Below are positions 53,801-64,000 of a stretch of 64,000 nucleotides of DNA, in pieces. This DNA is from Miscanthus floridulus (Eukaryota; Streptophyta; Magnoliopsida; Poales; Poaceae). The first letter of the stretch is position 1. Each line of letters starts with the position of its first letter. The notes below the pieces were generated by a model, which was not told the origin of the DNA, ran no database searches, and saw nothing but the letters and a program-made list of their open reading frames with translations. The DNA lies in contig NC_089593.1 of the NCBI RefSeq assembly GCF_019320115.1, positions 12,283,823 to 12,347,822 on the forward strand, given 5' to 3'. The translations under genes and the position numbers were made by a program.

Positions 53801-56800
53801 CTATAGCAAAATAATAAATTAAATCTAAGATCGAATTTTAGAAGTTGGAAATCTACTTTACAGTAGCATGAATATGTAGATCACTTAATTATGAACCTAA
53901 CGCAACTTGAACGGATCAAATTAGAGTTAAAACGGAGAAGTTATGGCTAAAACAAAAGCAGCGGCAATTCTGTAAATAGCTGAAAACGTATTTTAATCTA
54001 ACCGAACCAAAATACGCTTTCTAAAGAAAAAAATAGAATCTGTAAAAGTGCTTTGGACTGTGGGTTAACACTAAAATATTTATAAGGACGTATTTGCAAA
54101 ATCGGCAGCAAAGGGGTATCCTTCGATCTGAGCCATTGGATTAGAAATAGACGGATGAGATTCGATCTGGCGGGGAGAGAGAAAAAGAAATCGGCTGGAA
54201 CAGTGCCAGCAGCAGGCTTCCGACGGTGGCACCATTAGTGACACGTCGGAGCTCATGGTGGAGGCTCCACAGTGCATGACTCGACGGAATAAAAGTACAG
54301 GGAGAGAGAGGAAGGGATGGGGATCTCACCCGAACCGGAATACGCGAGCGAGAAGCAACGATGGCAGCGCGGTGCTTGATGGACAGCGATGCTTGCGGCG
54401 GAGCTAGGGCGAAGCGCTGCTGCAGCTTGCTAGGGTGAAGAAAATGTGCAACATATGAGATGGGGAGGCGGCGTGGGCGGCTATTTATGAGGACAGATTT
54501 ACTTGGGCGCGACGGCATCAAGGAGATCGTGGCCGAGGCAAACACCACCGATGGCATGGGATGAAGTCCGAGCCGGCTATGGCGGAAGGAAGGGGAAGGC
54601 CGGATGGCTGGGCCCAAGCGGTCAGCGGGCGGAAGGGAGGCGCGCTGGTCTACGGGCGAGTCCAGGCTAGGCCTGCAGCTTGCGGCGCGGGAGAGCGTGG
54701 ACCGGCACTGGAGCAAGCCGAGTGGGCCACTGCAGGGAGAGAGTGACGTAGGCTAGCGTGGGGAAGATATGGGCCACGACAAAAACAAGCCTACAGGCCA
54801 AAACAGAGGAAGGGGAAAGAAAGTTTTTTTTTCCTTTGTCTAATTTTTCCAAAACAAGTTTCAAAATGAAATTTCAACTCGATTTAGAATCGACTGCAAC
54901 CCAAGCAATTCAAAATAATATGCAGCGGCATGAAGGCACATTCATGGTTGTTGACCTATATTTGATTTTAGTTTGATAAACTTTATTATTCTTCCTAAAT
55001 TTAAATGCTCACAAAAATGCTTAATAAATCAATTTCCCCTATTTTAAAATGTTGTAAAATTTAGGGTGTTACAGTCGTAACCCTGAACTCGCCTTGACTC
55101 CCTCGATCCGGTGCTCGCACTATTTTGGTTAGGGAACTTGTCGACGATGTCCATCGCAGAGCGCCGCCGCCTCGCTCGATCGCATGTGGCCAAACCGTTG
55201 CAGCACTCCCCTGCTTTAACCGTCAGTAGGGCGTACACCATGGTGAGCCACAGATGCTTATCCGCCACTTCTACTCTACTGAGCATATGTAGGCTTGCTG
55301 GAACAGTCACACCACCGCAGCCGATAGCCGCTCGCCACTATAGCCCATGACAGTGCGCCTCCGAGTCCCTAACTGCCACCCATCCTTGCACGTTTAGATG
55401 TAGATGGTGGTCGGTCCCTTAATTCCATCGTAGAGAGCCCAGTTTGCCCGGCGTAACCACCTTGTGCCATCGGCCGATGTGCCGGCGTGCGTGGGGATCC
55501 TTGGAACTCCCTGTGGTAATGGCAAAAACATCTGAGGGTTTGGTTGCAAAGTTACTGATGGTAGGAATAGTGCACATAGCAATCGTATTAATCTCTAAAA
55601 GCTTAGGGGCCTTTCTGCAAAATGGCCAATGCGCACGGACGCCCCCGATCTTGGGCCATACTGGGCCACCACACCACGTGCGCAGCTACGCCGTGCTCTG
55701 CTGCCGGGCCAGATGGGGTTGCTGCCGGCCCTTTTCCTTTTCTAAGTATTTTTCTAATTTAGTTTCTAAGGTAAACTTGTAAATTTAATATAAAATTGTG
55801 TATTTGACTAAAAATTGTGAAACCAATTTTGTTAAGTTCCTAAAATCATGATCTATCTGTTGGTATATTTTGTTCACATAGTTTTATAAAATTTTTTAGA
55901 GTTATCTAATTAAATTGAGATGCTTAATATTGTAAAATATAATCTTGTAGGAATTTTTATGATAAATTGGTGATAGTGTTAGCTCTGAAACTTTCACAGT
56001 AAATTCCTAACATTATTAGGTGCTCACTGTTATTTTTGTAGCTCTATAATAATTAGTTTGCTAGGGTAGATAAATGAGCCCTAGTTCGAAAATATATATT
56101 TAATCAATAAAATGCCGAACACATTGGGATTTTAAAACTAGAACATTTTTCTAGAGGCAAAGCCTTACTTGATAACGTGGATACGTAGACCAATACGTTA
56201 CTCATTAAGTCTAGCTCGCTAGCTTGTAGAGCGTAATCGTATTTTTAAGAGTTGCGGTTACTGCTGATTAATTGTGTCTCTACGTTGCATCCACGTATAT
56301 CATAATAGGAACAACGATTGATCATGGAGTCGACTGAACTAGCAGAAAAGATAATGCCTTGATGATCGTGTCACTATGATAGAATGCGAATTTTGGTTAT
56401 ATCTTACCCAGGCAAGCCCCGGTGCATAACCCCTATTATTCTACACTTTATCTTATGCTTGTGTATTAAGTTTTAAGGAGTTTAATGAAAACCACTTGCA
56501 TATATATCCTTATCCTATGAGTCCTACTAGTATGTCAGGATCATGTAGATTGCTATGCTATAAGATCTAGTAGAAGTTGAGTGATTACCTGTCACTCACG
56601 AGATATAGGAAATATATTATTGTTGTTATTATATTACTGTCACATAGAATATATATGAATAATAATTGGAGACCGGGCAGAATGGTACTTTGGATTTGGA
56701 CTTGGTTAGGCATTCGAGCGAGGCTCAGATTGCACTTGTTCCGCCTGTGTTGATTGAGGACCATCTATTGCTGTGGATGGTAGTCAGGTCACAGACTTAT

Positions 56801-57842
56801 TATCCTGAGCACATACTTGCTTATGGGAGCAGGAGGCTCATTGCTCTCTTGTCGTGGGTTCTGGCTCATCCTGGACCAACTGATTAGAGGCGGGGATGGT
56901 GGAGGTCTATGCACCACACTGAGTCCGAGACTTAGGAGTGGGGGCTTGTAGTCTAAGTTTGGATGGGGACCTAGACCCCTTGATAGGAGAGTGGTGGGTT
57001 GGTTTTGCTTATGCCTGGGGTACAAGCGGGTCGTGCGTTTCAGGGTATCTAGCTAGGATACATTGGTTCGTGAATCATTGTGTGATATGGTACGACTTGA
57101 CTATGGTTTAGCACCATAATAAGAACTGGAATATGAAAGATGGTAAAATAGTTCTGATTGCTTACCACCTGCTTGAAAGTAGCATAGGTGCTTACATAGA
57201 ATGGTTAGTTAATGAACTAATGATGACTGTTAATGAAATTGAATATAAGGACACACATTTAGTAATGCTTCCGCAGATGCAATAACCCACAAGTCAGATA
57301 GCCTTGCATATCCTTGGAGACTTTTATTTTCCTCCTATTAGGATTTTATTCCCCTATTGTAGGTGATTGGAGGATTCTTAGAGCTGACTCTTATGTGTGG
57401 AAACCTCCTGGTGGGCTTAGAGAGGATTTCTTTCACGCTACGACCATAGTGTTTATTTATAACCCTCATGAAAGGTTTTTTATAAGAAAAGATGTAAAAT
57501 CTGCTAGCATCTCTTGTATAAATGTCTACTATGTTAATGCTCCACCATGTCATTAAATTAATCCTGCTTCCTCTGTAACTCTGATAACATTGTTATATTC
57601 CACTGTTATAATAAATTAAGGTAATATTCTGGTATTGTAATAAAGTGATGTAAGAAATGACTTAAGAATATTGTAAGCTTTATTCTCTCATTTATGATCC
57701 TAATGGAAAAATATGGATTTTTGAGTTCTCCCTTGAGGTGTGCTCGATGAAACTACATAGTTTAGTGTCCTCTCTTGGGTACTTAGTGTCTAATGGAAGA
57801 CAAGTACTCCTAAGAGGCATTAGATTATGCGGTTCTGCCACA
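50821..57842 (+). mobile_element. LTR (solo) inserted in chromovirus gag, itself interrupted
   Basis: Begins TGTAACACCCATGG and ends TTCTGCCACA, flanked by the 5-base target duplication CATTT (50816-50820, 57843-57847). Without the inner insertion it is about 4.45 kb with no gag, pol or primer site, which suits a solo LTR of a Tekay/Del-type element. Small plus frames with many Cys and His around 51768-52455 have no family match and differ in composition from genes. The inserted LTR splits the gag of the surrounding element. Confidence 0.75.
52502..55073. mobile_element. Nested solo LTR, 2.57 kb
   Basis: TGTCACACCC at the start and GGGTGTTACA at the end are inverse apart from one base. Flanking CTCGT (52497-52501) and GTCGT (55074-55078) look like a 5-base target duplication with one mismatch. 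No coding domain inside. It sits within the LTR 50821-57842, giving three nesting levels. Confidence 0.7.
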
Positions 57843-57847
57843 CATTT

Positions 57848-58507
57848 GGAGTTGGCCATTGTTTTCTTCAACTAGGTGCTAAGGCCTCTCTTAAAACTTT
57901 CAATCTTCTTTGCTTCTATATCAACAAATTCTAGGGCATAGTGGGACAAGTTATTGAATGCATGCGTATACTCTGTAAGAGTCTTGGTCCCTTAGGTGAG
58001 CTTCATGAACTCAGCTGCCTTCATGCGCATCAGCCCCAAGGAATATGATGCCCCCTAAATGCTACCTTGAATTGATCCCAGGTGACATTTGCATTTGTAG
58101 GTAGGGAAGACAAATAATGGGTCCACCAGATTCCTGCTAGCCCCTGCAACTGATGGGATGCATACTCTGCCTTCATGGGTTCAGTGACTCTCAGCAAGTG
58201 GAACTTTTGCTCAATGGTATTCAACCACTCGTTTGCTTGGAGCGGTTCTTCTACCTCTTTGAAGATCAGAGGCTTAGTGTCCTAAAAATCCTTGAAGGAG
58301 CTATACTGGTTTAGTTCAGGCCCTTGGTTTTACTGGCGGGCGCGAGCGGTATTATGCGCAATGAGGCGCAATGTTTCTTCCATCACTCTTTGATTCCCCA
58401 AGAACTGCGTGAAAAATTTATTCGCAGAGGGTGGCAGTGGTGGTGGTAGGTCACGATCATCGCCACCATTTTGGCTAGTGCTGGCCCTAGCGTGTGTGCG
58501 TGGCATC
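57848..58507 (-). pseudogene. gag: Chromovirus Gag N-terminus
   Basis: The minus-strand ATG near 58507 opens MPRTHARASTSQNGGDDRD. Then come LNTIEQKFHLLRVTEPMKAEYA, LQGLAGIWWTHYLSSLP and WDQFKVAFRGHHIP (58224-58030), the retrotransposon Gag core, then TLTEYTHAFNNLSHYALEFVD and KIESFKRGL, up to the CATTT target site, where it is cut. Several stops (for example near 58325, 58277, 58020, 57880). It joins the Gag C-terminal part at 50820. Confidence 0.82.
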
Positions 58508-58886
58508 TACAAAATTGCAACAATAAGTGATTATTGGATGATGTCAAGAGATTGCAGAAGAATTTTATAATCATGGCAAACTAATATTACTAGATAGAAT
58601 CTTAAATTCATACAATAAAATAGAGGCACAATAATTCATTATCACAATATAACATCAGCAATTTGATCACTTATCATACTCACAACGCGTTAACATGCAT
58701 GTCACATTTCACCAGCAAAACGAAACTAGGATTTAATTAAAATTCCAACCATCATGGACCAACATGCAAGGTTCCAATGTTACATTAATGATACATCTGA
58801 AGATCAAAACTTAAATCACATGTGCATTACATAAAAGATCAGAAAAGATAAGGAGCTAGCGCATCTAGCTAAGCACTATAGCTGAG
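58508..58886 (-). other. Non-coding leader or intron between upstream ORF and gag
   Basis: About 380 bp AT-rich, no coding frame. It lies between the stop of the uncharacterised ORF and the gag start on the same strand. No primer-binding site (TGGTATCAGAGC type) is found here. Confidence 0.4.
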
Positions 58887-59790
58887 TTATGCCTCAGAGT
58901 GGTCACTGTCAACATCGGACATAGCATTTGCCTCGTCATTGTTCATAGGCACAAGGTGTTCTTCCTCTTCCTCTTCCTAACCATCATCTTCCATGAACAT
59001 TTTTGAATCTTCCTCTTCTTCTTCCATGGCTACTAGGGGAGGAATAGGATTAATGATGTTGTTGAGGCGATGAACATCATGTTGAAGCTCCACAATGGTG
59101 TTCTGGTGCTCCTAAATCTGACACTGGTACTCCGCCTCCCTCTGATGGTAGTCATTCTCCAGCTACCCAGCTAGAATCATAGTCCTAGTCCTAGCCTCCT
59201 CTCTAGCCTCTGCAAGATAGTAGGTCTCATTCCTCTGCTGGATGGCCTACACCCTCTAAGCATGAGTGGCCCGTGTCTCTGCCTGTGCTACATTCCTATC
59301 TGCAACAACATTCTCCATCTGAGTCTGGAGGGCTCCCAATGCTGTATGAGCGTCAGTAGTGTCCTAAAGAGCCTCCCTAGATGTCTTCTTATGCTTACGC
59401 ACACGCTTCTTCAGCCTTCGCTGTACTTCCCTAGCTTCCATGAGCTTGTTCACACATATGTTATAAGACTCTTGCCAGAAATAGCGGGCATCCTCTCGGG
59501 CATAAAACATCTGCAAGATAGCGAACATAGCACTCATAGCAGGACTCGAGCTCTGTGCCCGCTCATCATGGTCCCGCACCATAGAAACATGGTCATGCTG
59601 CCTCCAAACTACCATAGCTGTATCCACCTGAGAAATAGATCCCACAACACTGTTGGTGAGTGAATCACCATGCTATTGACAAAGTGTGATCAAGATCTCA
59701 AAGGCTACCACTTGAGTGCCTTCCCATGGGGTTCTTCCCTCAGACTCCGCTTTCCAGCCCTGGTACCGTGGTGCCTATGTACAAGCTAGG
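58887..59790 (-). pseudogene. Uncharacterised coiled-coil ORF upstream of chromovirus gag
   Basis: Minus strand, about 300 codons in one main frame with a few single stops. It starts in YQGWKAESEGRTPWEGTQVV (about 59765), has FEILITLCQQHGD-like helix, WRQHDHVSMVRDHDERAQSSS and ARYFWQESYNICVNKLMEA. A long Glu/Arg/Gln-rich segment (REVQRRLKKRVRKHKKTS, LGALQTQMENVVADRN, REEARTRTMILAG, HQNTIVELQHDVHRLNN) then gives coiled-coil heptads. An acidic tail (EEEEEDSKM, EEEEEEHLV, MSDVDSDHSEA) ends at 58887. Stops replace Gln or Trp codons, so it was once open. The N-terminus is lost at the junction with Tat gag. I do not recognise it; its place just upstream of gag on the same strand suggests an accessory ORF of this gypsy group. 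Confidence 0.6.
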
Positions 59791-59799
59791 ATGGACACT

Positions 59800-60137
59800 T
59801 GCATTGCCTCTACAATGGGGTTACCAAGGGGTTTGGGTGCCATATCCTCCACCAATGCCCATGTATCATCAGCAGAGGTGGGGAGAGCCTACTGGCCAAT
59901 ATCCAAGGTCAACCATCTTTAGCCGACTGGGCAATGATCAATTGAGCTCTAGCGGTGCGAATCAAGGCCGGATGATGACATCCTGGACTTTTCACTCCAC
60001 AAGAGTCGGGGAAGGCACCAGTGCAACAAGTTTATGTGCCCAAGAAGGTTGAAGTGTTCGTTGTTCCCATTCTAAAGCCTACACCTCTCCCTACCATCAC
60101 AATCAGCTCTATGGAGGCTCCTTTCATTAATAATCAT
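59800..60137 (+). pseudogene. Tat gag fragment next to Tekay LTR (copy B)
   Basis: Second copy of 41880-42236 with the same ends: it begins after the uncharacterised ORF and stops at the LTR start TGTAACTG. It occupies the place where the N-terminus of that ORF and a primer site would be expected. Confidence 0.7.
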
Positions 60138-63100
60138 TGTAACTGAACCATCCAATTTATAAGAGCACAAGTACAATGCAGCCCGTAAGCGGGCACACTA
60201 TCATACTTGAGCCCAAATAAACCTGGTAGTCTGTCGAGTACCATGAAGGATCTTGATTCATCACCAACATACAACCAAGATCGTACATGATTCAACATAC
60301 ATGCCACATGTTACATAGAGTTCACAAATATATTGCCATACATCAGAGTACGATTAAAGTTATTACAACCCAAGTTCCAAATAAAGTAATAATAGCGGAC
60401 AAAAAGTAGTTTTAAAACCAACATCTCACACCATTGTTTAATACAAGCCAGTTCGTGATCAACACCCACAAAAGCATCACAAATAAGATATATAAGTAGA
60501 AGCGCCTTGCCCGGGGCCAACTCCTCGTCCACAGCGGGACAAGCAATTCTTACAATAGCCATGAAAGACTGTGTTATCTGCAACAAGTGGGAAATAAAAC
60601 CTAAGTACAAGAAGGTACTTAGCTAGACTTACCCATCATAAACCAAAAATAAAGTGACTCCAAGGATCATGCAAGGCTTTATAAGTGGAGCTAGCTTGAC
60701 ACCATTTTGCATAAAAAGCCACTAATTCAGCTATATATTTTATAATTCGGTCATCAAGTTAATTATTGCTATTCATCTCTAAATTAGCAACTAACCGATG
60801 CTAAACATATGGTATATCATTTATTAGCATAACAATAGTAAACATAGTTGGTGTAAGATTTTCATGTTCATCAGAACCATCATATTCCATAATCCAATTA
60901 CTACGATAAAGGGGCTACGCCAAGTTTCTCACTATCCGGGAGAGACAGCGATTCGAATCGATTGCAACCAGCTGGATAGTATTCCTAATACAAACTCAGG
61001 TAGACCAGATGAACAGTCATCTTAGGTCACCTTTGATACAACTCAGGTCCAATTCGTGGGTTCGATTAGCGCCACATAATCAGGGACACTACCAGATGTC
61101 AGGTCGATTAGGACTCAAACCTGCCCTTGGCCTCACACCGGCTCCCCGCAAATCCTTACTACCTCCACTGTGCGCACTCTAATAGAATGAAGCCCGTCCT
61201 GAGTGGAGCTACTCAGCTTCATGGTCGGAACGAGTTATCCAGCCAGCTAAGTGAGAGGCATGCGTTCAAAATAACAAGAGGGCCTCCAACGATGCGGTCC
61301 TTAATCGGCATAGATGGAATCACATGAATCAACCTACACATAGACTCCGCCTGGCCTCTAGTTACATTACCCCATGGTTCTGTTCCACGATAGCAAATAT
61401 AGCCAACCGTGCTCCGGTATCCACCTATATCTCGCAGGTGATAGGAAATCACCTGACTTCTACCGGTCTAAGCATTTATTCGATCCTGGACCTATACAGG
61501 GTTAAAGGTATATATATCTGGACAAGGTAGTTCTATGCATCAAGTGTTTCCAAATTAATTCTTACAACGTAATGCATCAAATATAAAGGACTCAAGTGAT
61601 ATTTTGTAAAACATAGGAGGCTTAAAATGCTCCGGAGCTTGCCTTTCAGGAAAGAAGTGGGTCGGTGATCAGGGCACTCTAGAAGTTCCTTAGTAGCTGG
61701 CTCCTCGCCTTCAAGAGCTACTGGCTATGGTGTCTCTAGATTCTCCTCTGCCTCTTCTTCGAATTCCAGTAGGGTTACTCCTTCGGGCGATCCTATATGT
61801 ATGAGCATGAAATAAGATATCATGGATGATATGATATGATAAAATGCATACTCATAAGTGTCCTTAACAGTAATGTATTAAAGTGATAACAAGATAAATT
61901 TTCTTTTATTGAGTAGGTGCACATCTCCTCTTTAGTAATTAAACAAATTTTCATTTAAGCAATTTCTGGATTGCAAAACAGCAACCAATTGTTTTGACCA
62001 TAACTAGAGATTTACACATCCAAAATAATATGATCTTAGGCTTTCTGGAATGCTTATAAAATTGTCTACAACTTTCTTATAATCATCTTAAGATGGCTCA
62101 GTAGCTATCCAGGTGAAACAATTCAATCTTTCAGATCTATCTAGAGGACAGGCAAATCAGACAGCAGACTTTTAAAAGCTATAATTTTCAAACCATTAGG
62201 CCTAGATGAGTAAGTTATCTACAACTTTGTTATTGACAAGTTTCACAGAAAAGATCATTATCATCATGAATTTGTCACCACAACAGAAACTACTCATGCA
62301 GCCATCTAGTTGAATTATAAAGCAATAATTAACTAGCTGCCTATAACCAATTAATTCTAAGCACAACTACTAATATCAACAATCATATGCATCACAAGCA
62401 CCATAGAAAATATCATGGTTATTCCCAAATAATTTACTTATGTGCATTTATTATTTTCCTTATATAATAGGGTGATTTAGAGGATTATTATTTACAATGA
62501 TCAATAAATTTGAAGAAAATTACAGTAGGTTACATATTACCCCAATAGTCTACTATACAAATTTCATGATATTTGGATAAGTATAGCAACCTCTACAAAA
62601 ATAACAAGTTGCATAGGCTTATTTTAGCAAAAATAGTTTAGCATAGTGAAAAATGTCAAACAACAGATTTTATATTTTCCTTACTTTCATCCTACCATAA
62701 GAACACTGTGTAGAAATTTGCATGATCATAAGTTACATATTTTTACCCCACTTAATTTCACCAGAAACTAGCATTTAAATCTATGAAAATAAATAAAGAA
62801 AACATTTAAAACTCTGACTCACTGCTGGGCCCCGTGGGTCAACGGGACCCACATGTCAGCGAGGCAGAGCAGAGCGCGGGCTTTGACCAGCGAGGTCTCC
62901 GGCGACGGCATCACCACCACTACACTCATCTCGTTAAGCCGCATCAAGGGGTACCCTCGATTGACTCAGAGGCTCGCCGAAGCAAGCTCGATGGCGGCCA
63001 TGGTGGCTTGGCGGTGATGTGCAACGGCGCACCGACCATGGTGGCTCGGCGATGATGCACGGCGGCGCACCAGCCATCTCTAGCCATGAGAGACTCAGGC

Positions 63101-64000
63101 GAGCTATGCTACAGCTTTGCGGTGACCTAGCAAGGCTAAAGGGTGAAGGTTAGGGTTAGTAGCGGCGCCGGAGGAGCTTGATCGCGTGCATGGTGGTACG
63201 GTGATGCGAGCGCGGCGATGGTGAGGTCACCATTCCAACTAGACGATGGTCCGTGAGGGATCTCCATCTTTGGTGATTTTGCTAGGGTTAATGGAGATGT
63301 GGAAACATGCGCTAGAGGGGGGTGATGGGGCCTAGTCGGTGCAAGCCGCGGTGAGCTTGAGCTCACAGCCCTAGCGGGCACACGCGGTGTGGTCGCGCGT
63401 TCCCACGGGGCAGCGGTTGAAGTGGTTAAACCAGCTACAACATGAGCTAATGTGACTTAAGACAACGATAGACTAGGGGAGAAAGAGGTAGGAGGAGCGG
63501 TGGATAAGGCTGGCCATGGCAAGCTCGGAGCTCGGCGGTGCTCCGTGGCCATGGCGGCGATGGTGACGTGAAATGCTGCTTTACCTTGGCTCGAACAGTG
63601 GCAGTGGTGGGTTGGGGACATAGAGGAGATGATGGTAGAGTTGTGAGCATGATGGATCGGATAGAGGTGCAGCGAGGATGGCGAGCGCTGCTGGTGGAGG
63701 CTCGATGATGGCATGTAGGTGTGGTGCCCACTCTGGCGTGGCGAGTACGAGAGAGAGCAGAGCGAGAGCGAGATAGCGCAAGTGAGAGTGGAGAGTGAGC
63801 ACCTAGCCGCTTCTCCTCTTTAGCACGACAAAACGGGGCCAGCGACGGTGTACGGCCACCACACGGCGCACACGCTGACGCCGGTCGGCCACAACGCGCG
63901 TGGCTTGCCGGTTCAAACCAGCCATTAGGCCGACTGATAAGCCATCTCTGTGCCATTGTTACTCCTAATCCGTGCAGAATTAGCAAAAACTCCATTACTA
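60138..64000 (-). repeat. Tekay-type LTR (copy B), cut by the window end
   Basis: Matches 42237 to about 46440. Compared with copy A it lacks about 320 bp (corresponding to 44914-45236) between two CATTTAA motifs, and lacks about 25 bp near 62200. It has a roughly 40-bp tandem duplication around GGTGGCTCGGCGATGATG (about 63000-63075). It has no primer site on its low side, so it is more likely the 3' LTR of a second element lying beyond 64000 than the 5' LTR of the element at 47073-58507. Confidence 0.75.

Noticed and set aside
63447..63995. 182-residue minus-strand frame as a gene
   Set aside because: Same GC-rich LTR segment; the corresponding frame is broken in copy A, so it is a chance open frame.
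60138..64000. 5' LTR of the chromovirus at 47073-58507
   Set aside because: No primer-binding site lies on its low side; Tat gag and an unrelated ORF lie between it and gag. Not excluded without DNA beyond 64000.
1..64000. tRNA, rRNA or other RNA genes
   Set aside because: No cloverleaf-like or rRNA-like sequence was recognised; the only tRNA-related matches are short primer-binding sites of retrotransposons.

Overview
The window is nuclear DNA of a plant, almost certainly a grass (Poaceae) and probably of the maize/sorghum/sugarcane group. The evidence is nested full-length and solo LTR retrotransposons of typical grass types (Sirevirus, Tat and Tekay-like gypsy), a CACTA transposon, small MITEs, and one host gene with plant introns. 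The species cannot be fixed from sequence alone. There are no bacterial or phage features.

Layout: 286-5598 is a Tat-type gypsy element on the minus strand, internally deleted down to two LTRs, an integrase piece and a hairpin- and repeat-rich 3' untranslated region. About 5700-16946 is an old terminal-inverted-repeat element carrying a fragment of the jasmonate-receptor F-box gene COI1. It is split by a 10,243-bp Sirevirus (6123-16365; two 1900-bp LTRs that look identical; 5-bp target duplication CACCT). 17227-25036 is the one real host gene, a PASTICCINO2-type 3-hydroxyacyl-CoA dehydratase in nine exons, on the plus strand. Its sixth exon is broken by a 5,538-bp minus-strand Copia element (18940-24477, target duplication GGCTT). 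That Copia element itself contains an inverted piece of another Copia element. 25037-28452 is downstream and intergenic DNA with one clear MITE. 28453-36754 is a CACTA transposon (minus strand) with a collapsed TNP2 transposase gene and a second gene ending in a Ulp1-like protease domain.

From 38062 on: the LTR and degenerate gag of a plus-strand Tat element (38062-41557); then a block of uncharacterised ORF fragment, Tat-gag fragment and a 4.8-kb Tekay-type LTR (41558-47059); then a decayed chromodomain-gypsy gag-pol on the minus strand (47073-58507). The gag of this element is split by a 7-kb LTR insertion (50821-57842) that itself holds a 2.6-kb solo LTR. The block of uncharacterised ORF, Tat gag and Tekay LTR recurs at about 59459 and runs off the window end.

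Biologically, nearly everything is transposon. The Sirevirus is the only element close to intact (one extra A in pol). The host lipid-elongation gene is disrupted, so this allele or homeolog is expected to be null unless another copy exists. The most useful leads are the dated, nested insertion history, the COI1 capture, the chimeric Copia, and the extra coiled-coil ORF upstream of the chromovirus gag.
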